NCBI RefSeq assembly: GCF_013410065.1
Contig: NZ_JACCCW010000001.1
Coordinates: 992,001 to 1,056,000 of the forward strand
Length of the DNA: 64,000 bases
Reading direction: 5' to 3'
Source: Granulicella arctica
Lineage (GTDB): Bacteria; Acidobacteriota; Terriglobia; Terriglobales; Acidobacteriaceae
Notes under the pieces: model-generated
What the model saw: the letters and a program-made list of their open reading frames with translations, nothing else
The model's database searches: none
Told to the model about the DNA's origin: nothing
Shown: positions 56,238 through 64,000 of the stretch, piece after piece
How the letters are laid out: each line of letters begins with the position of its first letter
Position numbering within the stretch: position 1 is the stretch's first letter
Translations under genes and position numbers: made by a program

Positions 56238-57211
56238 CAACGACAGTAGTGGCAGCAACGCCTCCGGTAACGCGGCGCGTGCGCGCCTACTTCGCTCCGG
56301 TCAATCGCGCGGCAGCAACTCCATCGATCTTCGACGCGGCTCAAACGGGCGCATTCTCGCTCGACGCGCCGCCTGCGCCATGGGTCGATCTCGGCTGGTG
56401 CACAGGCTTCACACGCAAGAGCGGAACGAAGGTGGCGGTCGTGCAGTTGGGCTCTCCCGCGATCACGCAGTCGCAGATGCGCACCGAGGTTGAGGCGACT
56501 GTATCGCTCCAGTTCGAGAGCTGGGGCAAGCTACAGCTCGCTCTGGCCGCGGGTTCGCAACAGATGAACCTATTGCAGACTGCAACAGGTGCAGCCGCGA
56601 ATGGTAGCGGTGGTATCGCGGCAACAGCCGCACCGTTGACACCGGATGGCACTTCGACAGCGACCCGGTTGAGCGTCGGAGCGGCAGCAGCAACAGCGTT
56701 CTCCGCAGGCGACCTGGTCGCGGTAGACGTGGACTACAGCGGTCAAACGGGATTTGTCGGGAGCGGCGTCAGTGCTGCCTATGTGCGTTCGAGCAGCGCC
56801 GTAGGAGGCGATGCAAACTACGTTCGCCGCGTGTCGCTGAATGTGGGACGCGTAGTCGCAGTGAACGAGGGATCGATACAACTGGCGGCTCCACTACCTG
56901 CCGGTGTGCCGACGACAGCAATGAAGGTGAGCGCGTTGGCAGGCTTCGTCGATCGCGAGGGAGGCAGCTTCTTTCAAGAGTGGTCCGCACTCTTCGTCAT
57001 GCAGGGCGAGCAGGGAGATCGCGTGATCTTCCACTATCCGCGCTTGCAGGCGATGCAGGGTTCGGCTGAGGTTGTCGAGACTCTCGTGGCTCCGCTTGAA
57101 CAGATGCGGCTCGCAGGAGCCTTCCGCGCACTGCCCGTGAAGGACGCCAACGATGGCGAGATGGTGTTGTGTTTCCGGAGCTACCTGCCGGGCGCGATGC
57201 GTGCGGTTTAG
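56234..57211 (+). CDS. Tail-tube-like protein
   Basis: A 325-residue beta-rich protein with WVDLGWCTGFTRKSGTKV, VEATVSLQFESWGKLQLAL and FHYPRLQAMQGSAEVVETL. Such sequences resemble major tail or tube proteins of siphophages. It is the last gene before the fibre-like gene; a tape-measure gene, normally after the tube gene and over 1 kb long, is absent. Without that gene a full tail could not be made from this locus alone. Confidence 0.65.
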   Translation: MTTTVVAATPPVTRRVRAYFAPVNRAAATPSIFDAAQTGAFSLDAPPAPWVDLGWCTGFTRKSGTKVAVVQLGSPAITQSQMRTEVEATVSLQFESWGKLQLALAAGSQQMNLLQTATGAAANGSGGIAATAAPLTPDGTSTATRLSVGAAAATAFSAGDLVAVDVDYSGQTGFVGSGVSAAYVRSSSAVGGDANYVRRVSLNVGRVVAVNEGSIQLAAPLPAGVPTTAMKVSALAGFVDREGGSFFQEWSALFVMQGEQGDRVIFHYPRLQAMQGSAEVVETLVAPLEQMRLAGAFRALPVKDANDGEMVLCFRSYLPGAMRAV

Positions 57212-57246
57212 AGCAATTCGGCTCAAAGAATTTCAAGGAGATCAGC

Positions 57247-60200
57247 ATGAGTTGGAAGCATTGGATACCCAGAGGGTGGACGCTCGTCGTTGTTCTACTG
57301 ACGGCGATGATGATGACGACAGGGCCGGGAACGGCGCTGTTGGCGCAGGTAATAACAACACAGGTCGCCGATACGGTCTATCGCGCGGACGGCAGCACGG
57401 CAACCGGAACGGTGGTGATTAGTTGGCCTGAGTTCACGACGGCCACAGGCCAGTCCGTGCCTGCCGGTAGCACCTCCGCAACCATCGCAACAGGCGGCGT
57501 GTTGAGCGTGCAACTGGCGCCGAACGCAGGCTCGAACCCGATGGGAAGCTACTACACCGTCGTCTATCACCTGGATGACGGCAGCACCAGCAAGGAGTAC
57601 TGGGTCGTTCCTGCCAGCACATCGCCGGTGCAGGTCAGCGCGATCCGCAGCACGGTCCTGCCGGCCTCCGTCGCGATGCAGACCGTGAGCAAGAGCTATG
57701 TCGATACGGCGATCGCGGCGGCTGTCTCCGGCGTCCCGCTCGACAGCTCCACGCCCTATGTCGAGAAGGCCGGCGACACCATGACCGGGCCGCTCGTTCT
57801 TTCCGGCGATCCTGTCTCCGCGACACAGGCGGCTGATAAGAACTACGTCGACACCTCCGTGCAGGCGGTAGCCGCCGGTGTTGGCCAGAAGGTCTCGCTG
57901 GTGCCCCAGGCCACACAGACGGTAGTCCAGCCGACAGGATCGCTGTTGCAGGTCAACAACCTGAATGGTGTGGAGTACGCTACTCAGTACGTAACAGGCA
58001 ATGGAAACAACGGCATCGTCAACGCCACCAGCAGCACCGACTGCGCCAGCGGATGCGAGGTTAAGGTTGCGGCGGCCTACAACACGAAGGAATCCTACGC
58101 GCCCACAACCTGGAACAATCAGACCCACATCGAGGATGCGCGGCTGGGAGGGAGGTACGACGCCTTTCTGAACCCCGGCATTGTCGGCGAGACAATCGCT
58201 CAGACGATCGATCTCGTCTCGACGCAGAACACTGGAATCTCCGGCCAGACGGTTGTTCAGACTGTCCCCAACGCCATCGCGCTCGATCTTTCGATGGAAG
58301 CGCCTACCGGTGGGTCGAACTTATTTCCCCAAAGCATCGAACCGACGGTGCCGTACTTCAAAAGCAACTTCCTCGTACAACATACATCGGGCACCTTCAA
58401 CACGATGGGGCAACACATTCTCGATGGCAAAGTTATCTACTGCTATGGAGTAGGAGATTGCCTGATCGGGGCTCAGTTCATGTACGCCTCAGGCGGTTTT
58501 CGCGATGAGGCTGACGAAGCCTCACACCCCTTCGACCTGTCTTTCATCGAAGACCCACAGGTGTTCACCGGCACCTGTACGAGCGGATGCACCACCGGCT
58601 CAACCTCTGTCATGGTGACGAGCACCGCGGCAGCCGGCACACAAGGCGAAGGCCGCTACCTCATCGATAAGAACCCTACCAACGTCATCAGCTCTGGCAT
58701 CCTCACCGGAGGCACCAGCGGAGCACCGTATCCCACGGCGGCGTTCAGTGGAACCTCATTCCCCATCAGCGTGTTCTTCTCCACCGCGCAACTCGCTCCC
58801 TCGCAGACGAACAATGTAGCTCCAGGGACGGTGACACTGCCGATCGCAACCAGCGGCGTCACCACCGGTTTTGCCACCAACACCGCGGCAGCACCCTCCG
58901 CCACCGGTATCGCGTGTGTCGTCGATCAGGATCCTGTAGGCGGAAATCTTCCGCACAACTATGAGATGGCCACCTACACCGTCGTGGACGGAACACACTT
59001 CCAACTCGCGTTGAAGAAGGTGCATACCTCCGGATCGACCATCGCCATCGGAGGGCTCTGCGGCTACGGGCTTGAGCAGACCGTGGACACCCATAACGGC
59101 CTTCGACAGGTCTTCCCCGTCGTCGGCTCATTCTCTTCGACCGGGCTGTACTATGCCGGTCAACTGACTCCGATCGTCGGCGTGATGAACCAGACCAGCG
59201 CATACATCAACGTCTCCGGAACGATCGTGTCAGCCGTACGCAACAACAACGTGGTCACTCTCACTGCGTCGGGAAACTTTGCCGAGGACGTCAATGGCCT
59301 CACCATGACCGTGGCCGGTGTTACCGACAGCAGCTACAACGGCACCTTCAGCGTGACGACCACCTCCGCAAATACCTTGACCTACACGCAGACCGGGACG
59401 AACAGCACCAGCTCCGGCGGCACCGTCTCGATCGTCACCGGAGGGTTCGCGCTGTATCCGATGGCCGAGGTCCTCGGTGTTCTGAACCCAACGACCAAGC
59501 TGGTCGATGGACAGATGACTCTGGCTCCGAACACCGTCGCCTGGGCCACAGGAGATGCCATCGAACAGCCTCACTACTATGAGGAGAAGGTCTCCCCGGA
59601 TACGGAGTACATCTCGCAGTCAGTGCCTCGCCCTGAGGCATCCCTGGCAGGCGGCATCAACTACCAGGGTTACAACTCGCAAGGACTCTCTGGCTGGCAG
59701 ATCGCGAACTCGACCCCCGCAAGCAACTACATCGGTGCCGGTGGAACCCTTTTGGCTCCCTATGCGGCCTACGTGGCCAAAGGCGCCTGGCAGCAGAGCA
59801 TGGTGCTCGACGCCGGATCAACGAGCGTCTTCAACATCCACTGCAGCTATCACGGCTGCGGCCGATGGAACAGCACCTACGATCTCTTCGATCTGTACAG
59901 CAACACCGGCGTGGAGACGATCCGATTCATGCCGCAGAGCAGTATCTTGAATGTCACGATGCGCGGCACGACCTATCAGTTCACCCCGCAGGCATTCACC
60001 GCAGGCACCATCAACGCCACCACCGTCAACGCGACCACCATCAATGGTTCCGTCAGCGGCAACAGCATCACCAGCGGAGCGGTGGCCGCGGCCTATCTGC
60101 CTTTGCTGGGAGCCTCAGGCACCACCCATGCCCCAGGCATCGTACCCGACCCCGGCGCAACCAGCGGAACCACACACTTTCTGCGCGAAGACGGAACCTG

Positions 60201-61839
60201 GAGCGTCCCCGTAGGCAGTGCGGTCTCAGCCGGTCTCCTGTCCGGCGCAAGCGCGGACTACAACTTCCTTCAGGGTTCGGGAACGACCATTACCGACAGC
60301 ACAGGCAACGGTAATACCGGCACCCTTTCAACCACCGCCGCGCCGACATGGACCGCGACCGGGCTCGCCTTTGTGCCCGGCCAGGGCGTCAGTCTGCCCG
60401 CCACGCTCAATGGAACCCAGACCTACTTCATGGGTCTCTACATCAATCCGCTCACCGCAGGAACCCAGACCATCAATCAGTATCCGGTCCTGCTTTCGAG
60501 CAGCGCCGGAGGCAGCGGCTTCAACTTCATGTATAGCTACACGCCCTCTGCCAACGGCGGTTTCATCTCGAACGCCTACGCGCCGACGCTGTATGTCAAC
60601 AGCCAGGCAGCAACCATCACGCCCAACCTGCTCTCCGGCTTCCATGTGCTCGCCGCCGTGCTTGGCACCGGATCGGGCAACACGGATCACATCTACATCG
60701 ACGGCGTCGAGGTCGCCAACTACACCCGGCAGGGCACATCCGCAGGCACGCAGACAACCGGCAATCTCTTCCTCGGCTCCTCCGCGGTCAGTCCATGGGC
60801 GACCTCCGGGTTCAATGGCACCATGTACCGGCTCCGCACCTATGCCACGCAGCTCAGCGCCTCAACCGTGCAGTCGGTCAGCCTCGCAATCGCCAACGAG
60901 ATCGCCTCCCGCGGCGTTCCCGTATCCCCGGTCAACATCCCGCTGGCGACGCCTCAGCTTCAGGCCATCGGAGACTCGATCACCTATGGCCAGGGCGTCA
61001 CAACGCCGTGGCCGTCGCTGCTCGGCCTCACCAACCAGCCCGCGTACACCATCACCGACTGGGGCATCACAGGCATCACCCTGTCGGCCATCAATGGCTC
61101 CGATCCGAACCGGGCCGCGCTCCGCTGCCATTCCAGCTCCGGGCCGTCGGTCGCCGTTGTCTTCGCCGGAACGAACGACTTCGCCATCATGCCGACCTCG
61201 GCCACAGCGCTCTTTGCCAACATGATGGGCGAGGTCCAGACCATGAAACAGGCGGGTTGCCGCGTCTTCGTCGGCACCATGCTTTCGCGGACCGGCAACG
61301 ATGTCTCCAGCAACACCCTCGACTCCGACAAGGACGCCTACGACGCGCTAATCCTGGCGCAGGCAAAGGCCGGCGGTGCCGACGGCATCATCGACTTCGC
61401 CGCCAACCCGCTGCTCGGAGCCGATGGCGCAAACGCCAACACCTCCTTCCAGTCCGATCACATCCACCCAACCCAGGCCGGGCAGCAGCTTCTCGCCAAC
61501 GCCGCCAGCAACGCCCTGAACTACTACTTCGGCTACAACGAGACCAACCCGCATGTCGTCACCACGCTCGGCTACTCGATGACGGCAGCCGACGGCTACC
61601 TCAGCCTCTCCGGCCTCACCGACGCGGGTACGCTGACGCTGCCCGACTGCACCGGCCAGAGCGGTGCCGCCTACCGGATCAACAATCCGCAGTCGAGCTA
61701 CGCCGTCTCGGTCGTGCCGCTCAACAGCAGCCAGCTCATCAACGGCCTCAGCACCGTCACCGTGCCGTCGAATACCACGCTGACCCTGCGGGATGTTCCG
61801 AATCCGAAGACCGTCTCCGGCTGCCACTGGGAGATGTAA
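57247..61839 (+). CDS. Large tail-fibre-like protein with LamG-like domain and C-terminal SGNH hydrolase
   Basis: A 1530-residue multidomain protein. The N-terminus looks like a signal peptide (WTLVVVLLTAMMMTT..ALLAQ), odd for a virion part. Two tail-fibre-type repeats follow (KSYVDTAI and AGDTMTGPLVLSG..DKNYVDTSV), then a long Thr/Ser-rich beta region with an Ig-like piece near residue 700. A LamG/concanavalin-like domain covers about residues 999-1215. An SGNH hydrolase begins at GDSIT (S1244), with GTND (N1310) and D1404-x2-H1407. AAGGAG lies 6 bases before ATG 57247. The hydrolase could deacetylate or de-esterify surface sugars of a target cell. Confidence 0.8.
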   Translation: MSWKHWIPRGWTLVVVLLTAMMMTTGPGTALLAQVITTQVADTVYRADGSTATGTVVISWPEFTTATGQSVPAGSTSATIATGGVLSVQLAPNAGSNPMGSYYTVVYHLDDGSTSKEYWVVPASTSPVQVSAIRSTVLPASVAMQTVSKSYVDTAIAAAVSGVPLDSSTPYVEKAGDTMTGPLVLSGDPVSATQAADKNYVDTSVQAVAAGVGQKVSLVPQATQTVVQPTGSLLQVNNLNGVEYATQYVTGNGNNGIVNATSSTDCASGCEVKVAAAYNTKESYAPTTWNNQTHIEDARLGGRYDAFLNPGIVGETIAQTIDLVSTQNTGISGQTVVQTVPNAIALDLSMEAPTGGSNLFPQSIEPTVPYFKSNFLVQHTSGTFNTMGQHILDGKVIYCYGVGDCLIGAQFMYASGGFRDEADEASHPFDLSFIEDPQVFTGTCTSGCTTGSTSVMVTSTAAAGTQGEGRYLIDKNPTNVISSGILTGGTSGAPYPTAAFSGTSFPISVFFSTAQLAPSQTNNVAPGTVTLPIATSGVTTGFATNTAAAPSATGIACVVDQDPVGGNLPHNYEMATYTVVDGTHFQLALKKVHTSGSTIAIGGLCGYGLEQTVDTHNGLRQVFPVVGSFSSTGLYYAGQLTPIVGVMNQTSAYINVSGTIVSAVRNNNVVTLTASGNFAEDVNGLTMTVAGVTDSSYNGTFSVTTTSANTLTYTQTGTNSTSSGGTVSIVTGGFALYPMAEVLGVLNPTTKLVDGQMTLAPNTVAWATGDAIEQPHYYEEKVSPDTEYISQSVPRPEASLAGGINYQGYNSQGLSGWQIANSTPASNYIGAGGTLLAPYAAYVAKGAWQQSMVLDAGSTSVFNIHCSYHGCGRWNSTYDLFDLYSNTGVETIRFMPQSSILNVTMRGTTYQFTPQAFTAGTINATTVNATTINGSVSGNSITSGAVAAAYLPLLGASGTTHAPGIVPDPGATSGTTHFLREDGTWSVPVGSAVSAGLLSGASADYNFLQGSGTTITDSTGNGNTGTLSTTAAPTWTATGLAFVPGQGVSLPATLNGTQTYFMGLYINPLTAGTQTINQYPVLLSSSAGGSGFNFMYSYTPSANGGFISNAYAPTLYVNSQAATITPNLLSGFHVLAAVLGTGSGNTDHIYIDGVEVANYTRQGTSAGTQTTGNLFLGSSAVSPWATSGFNGTMYRLRTYATQLSASTVQSVSLAIANEIASRGVPVSPVNIPLATPQLQAIGDSITYGQGVTTPWPSLLGLTNQPAYTITDWGITGITLSAINGSDPNRAALRCHSSSGPSVAVVFAGTNDFAIMPTSATALFANMMGEVQTMKQAGCRVFVGTMLSRTGNDVSSNTLDSDKDAYDALILAQAKAGGADGIIDFAANPLLGADGANANTSFQSDHIHPTQAGQQLLANAASNALNYYFGYNETNPHVVTTLGYSMTAADGYLSLSGLTDAGTLTLPDCTGQSGAAYRINNPQSSYAVSVVPLNSSQLINGLSTVTVPSNTTLTLRDVPNPKTVSGCHWEM

Positions 61840-61858
61840 CCAGGAGGGCAACGCGCAC

Positions 61859-61897
61859 GGCCGGGTCTCCGCTGCTTCACCAGGCGGAGACCCGGCC
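61859..61897 (+). terminator. 14-bp perfect hairpin before the terminase gene
   Basis: GGCCGGGTCTCCGC and GCGGAGACCCGGCC pair perfectly around an 11-base loop. There is no T-run, so it may be a weak terminator or a transcript-stabilising stem. Confidence 0.55.
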
Positions 61898-61931
61898 CGC
61901 GCCGCCGAGCTAGCAAAATCGATGGGGCGCG

Positions 61932-63425
61932 ATGGAAAAATCAATGAGTGTGGAGGAGCTGCTGGCTCTGGGGAGAGAGCTTGCCGCGCCGCCCAAAACA
62001 TCCGAAGGTGAAAATAACTTTATCCGCCACGCCCGAAGGCTGCTGCGCGTGCGCGACCGCGAAGGCCAACTGGCTCCGCTCGACGCAAACGAGGCGCAGA
62101 AAAACTTCGAGCTGGCACGCGGACAAAAAAATATCGTCCTCAAGGCCCGTCAGATGGGCATGACCACCTGGATCTCCGGCCGCTTCTTTCTCCGGACGAT
62201 CACCCAGCGCGGCGTCCTCACCGTGCAGGTCGCGCAAACCCGCGAGGCCGCCGAAGCAATATTCCGCATCGTCCAGCGCTTCTGGGAGTACCTGCCCGAG
62301 GAGTACCGCCAGGGCCCCCTGCGCCGCAGCCGCAAGAACATGGGCCAGATGGTCTTCCCCGAGCTCGACAGCGAGTTCCGCATCGTCACCGCAGGCGACA
62401 AGAACGCCGGTCGCGGCATGACCATCCAGAACCTGCACTGTAGCGAGGTCTCCCGCTGGCCCGGCGACGCCCGCGAAACCCTCGCCGGACTCCGCGCCGC
62501 CCTCTCGCCCACCGGAGAGATGGTCCTCGAGTCCACACCCAACGGCGCGATGGGCTGCTTCTACGACGAGTGGACGCAAGCCGAAGTCAGCGGCCTCAAA
62601 CGCCACTTCTTCCCCTGGTGGCTCGAGAGCGCCTACGTCTCCGCGCCCGCTACCGAGTTCAACGACGAAGAGCTCGAGCTGATGCGGCGGCACAACCTCA
62701 GCGCCTGCCAGATCGGCTACCGCCGCACCCTCGAGGCCGACTACCGCAACCTCCACGCGCAGGAGTTCGCCGAAGACCCCGAGCGCTGCTTCCGCGCCAC
62801 CGGCGAGTGCTGCTTCGAGATCGAAGCCATCGAGCAGCGCATGCAGGAGCTCGGCGAACCCGTCTCCAGGAACCCGCGCAACACGCTGCTCACCTGGATG
62901 CCACCCGTCCCTGACAGGCAATACCTCGTCGCCGTCGATACCGCGGGCGGCGGCGCAGAAGGAGACTTCTCCGTCGCGCAGGTCATCGATCTCGCCACCG
63001 GCATCCAGTGCGCCGAGCTGCAACAGCGCCTGCGCCCCATCCCATTCACCCAGGAGGCCGCAAAGCTGGCGCGCCAATACAACAACGCGATGATCGTCGT
63101 CGAGCGCAACAACCATGGCACCGGTATCCTCGCCCTCCTCATCCGCATGGAGAACTACACCAACCTCTACGAGCAGAACGGCAACGAAGGCTGGCTGACC
63201 AACGCGGCCTCCAAGCCCGCCGCCATCGCGCTCCTCGGCGCACTGCTCGTCCAGAGCCCCGGGATGTTCCTCAGCAAGCGCCTGCTCGCCGAGTGCCGCA
63301 CCTTCGTCACCCGCGCCAACGGCAGCACCGGAGCCATCGCCGGCGCACACGACGACTGCGTCATGGCCATGGCCATCGCCCAACAGGTCCGCACGGAGCT
63401 GATGCTGAAGAAGCGTAGCAGTTAG
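61932..63425 (+). CDS. Terminase large subunit
   Basis: A 497-residue DNA-packaging motor. The Walker A-like motif is in VLKARQMGMTTW, the Walker B region in NLHCSEVSRW, and a C-terminal RNase H-like nuclease domain begins LVAVDTAGGGAEGD and ends GAHDDCVMAMAI. The ATPase and nuclease acidic residues appear intact. It lies at the end of the cluster rather than the beginning, and there is no small terminase or portal beside it. Alternative start ATG 61944. Confidence 0.88.
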   Translation: MEKSMSVEELLALGRELAAPPKTSEGENNFIRHARRLLRVRDREGQLAPLDANEAQKNFELARGQKNIVLKARQMGMTTWISGRFFLRTITQRGVLTVQVAQTREAAEAIFRIVQRFWEYLPEEYRQGPLRRSRKNMGQMVFPELDSEFRIVTAGDKNAGRGMTIQNLHCSEVSRWPGDARETLAGLRAALSPTGEMVLESTPNGAMGCFYDEWTQAEVSGLKRHFFPWWLESAYVSAPATEFNDEELELMRRHNLSACQIGYRRTLEADYRNLHAQEFAEDPERCFRATGECCFEIEAIEQRMQELGEPVSRNPRNTLLTWMPPVPDRQYLVAVDTAGGGAEGDFSVAQVIDLATGIQCAELQQRLRPIPFTQEAAKLARQYNNAMIVVERNNHGTGILALLIRMENYTNLYEQNGNEGWLTNAASKPAAIALLGALLVQSPGMFLSKRLLAECRTFVTRANGSTGAIAGAHDDCVMAMAIAQQVRTELMLKKRSS

Positions 63426-63427
63426 CC

Positions 63428-64000
63428 CTAAGTAAGAGCGTTGGTATTTTCGCTGATTCGCGGTGCAGCTTTGAACCGCTCAAACGTGAGTGGCTGCTCA
63501 CCATCGAGCAAGTGCAGGCGTTCGCGGTAACGATCGAGTGTCTGGTTGCGGTCTTCAGTCGAGCCATGCGCTGGACTCCAGGCAACGAAAGGAGCCAACA
63601 CATCGAATCCGCAGAAGGCGAAGATACCGTGCTGGATAGGAAACAGGATAACGTCCATCTCGCCATACGCGCCCCCCGGCAGGTACGACACCTCCGGGCC
63701 GCCGGTCGTCGTGACAACCATGGCGCGCTTTCCCTTGAACACGCCCTTGTCGTAATGGCGGCCATACCCGTAAGCAACACCCATGGCAAAGACGCGGTCC
63801 ACCCACCCTTTAAGAATGGCGGGCAAGCCGAACCACCACAAAGGAAACTGAAAGATGAGCAGATCGCACCAGAGCAGCTTGTCCATCTCTCCCTGAAGGA
63901 AGGACTCGAAGCCATTCTGCTCGAAGGCGTAGACCTCTTCCACCTGTTGCTTCAAATAGGACGGATCTTTGCTCGTAAGAAAGTTCCTGCGGTCGCTCAC
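63428..64000 (-). CDS. NAD(P)H dehydrogenase (quinone), NQO1/MdaB-type flavoprotein, N-terminus cut by window edge
   Basis: The frame is open to the right edge; the first residues of the flavodoxin-like fold are outside. Visible are [19 protein letters not shown] with [13 protein letters not shown] and VVTTTGGP, the hallmark of the flavodoxin_2 family that reduces quinones or other acceptors with two electrons. The gene is convergent with the terminase, with only two bases between the stops, and marks the right border of the phage-like cluster. Confidence 0.9.
   Translation of the reverse strand: MSDRRNFLTSKDPSYLKQQVEEVYAFEQNGFESFLQGEMDKLLWCDLLIFQFPLWWFGLPAILKGWVDRVFAMGVAYGYGRHYDKGVFKGKRAMVVTTTGGPEVSYLPGGAYGEMDVILFPIQHGIFAFCGFDVLAPFVAWSPAHGSTEDRNQTLDRYRERLHLLDGEQPLTFERFKAAPRISENTNALT

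Noticed and set aside
49790..63430. Attachment sites or a tRNA at the borders of the phage-like cluster
   Set aside because: I compared the border sequences by eye and found no tRNA gene, integrase or matching direct repeat, so no att sites are reported.

Overview
The window looks like a chromosomal segment of a soil Acidobacteriota, most likely class Terriglobia (a Granulicella/Terriglobus/Edaphobacter-type genome). The reasons are the complete alternative complex III gene set running into a caa3-type cytochrome oxidase, high GC with C- or G-ending codons, intergenic repeats of the GTCATCCTGAGCG...GTCGAAGGACC type, and a radical SAM protein of the tetraether-lipid-synthase family. The genus is inference; the gene content is read from the sequence.

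Layout. 1-5.9 kb: a truncated secreted Asp-box beta-propeller, a nucleotide-sugar dehydrogenase/epimerase pair, a class II photolyase and a GNAT acetyltransferase. 5.9-19.7 kb: one long minus-strand respiratory operon, actABCDEF, an accessory membrane protein, an SCO-type copper chaperone, then coxB-coxA-coxC-coxD. It encodes quinol oxidation by ACIII and oxygen reduction by a type A2 caa3 oxidase. 20-26.7 kb: an AlkA-type glycosylase with a DUF2809 protein, an AbrB/Doc toxin-antitoxin pair with its palindromic operator, a GH57/DUF3536 enzyme, a metallo-beta-lactamase-fold hydrolase and a Rieske oxygenase. 26.7-30.4 kb: a cytosolic propeller gene framed by repeats, and a GT39 membrane glycosyltransferase that contains a parS-like palindrome. 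30.5-36.3 kb: glyA, a DUF4126 protein, an SPFH protein with a small membrane partner, an aldo/keto reductase, an NAD(P)-binding protein and an alpha/beta hydrolase.

36.4-40.5 kb: a second Rieske oxygenase, then a tight operon of an Lgt-like membrane protein, a small membrane protein and a Tes-like radical SAM enzyme, followed by RNase P RNA. The radical SAM operon is the best candidate for unusual biology, namely membrane-spanning or ether-type lipid formation. 40.6-44.9 kb: two MacB/FtsX-type permeases with a GH24 lysozyme gene between them, and a GT21 glycosyltransferase. 45-48.4 kb: a visibly lower-GC island with a trypsin-fold peptidase that appears to start at ATC, an unknown partner, and a PcfJ-type protein.

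49.8-63.4 kb: a phage-derived cluster. It has a CI-like repressor, a strong promoter, a zinc-ribbon protein and a sigma-region-4-like protein, then a protease-like protein, a scaffold-like coiled coil, an HK97-type capsid protein, head/tail completion proteins, a tail-tube-like protein, a 1530-residue fibre-like protein with an SGNH hydrolase, and a large terminase. Portal, tape measure, integrase and holin are not seen, and intrinsic terminators or hairpins sit between the structural genes. The cluster may be a domesticated or gene-transfer-agent-like element, or a decayed prophage. The window ends inside an NQO1-family oxidoreductase.
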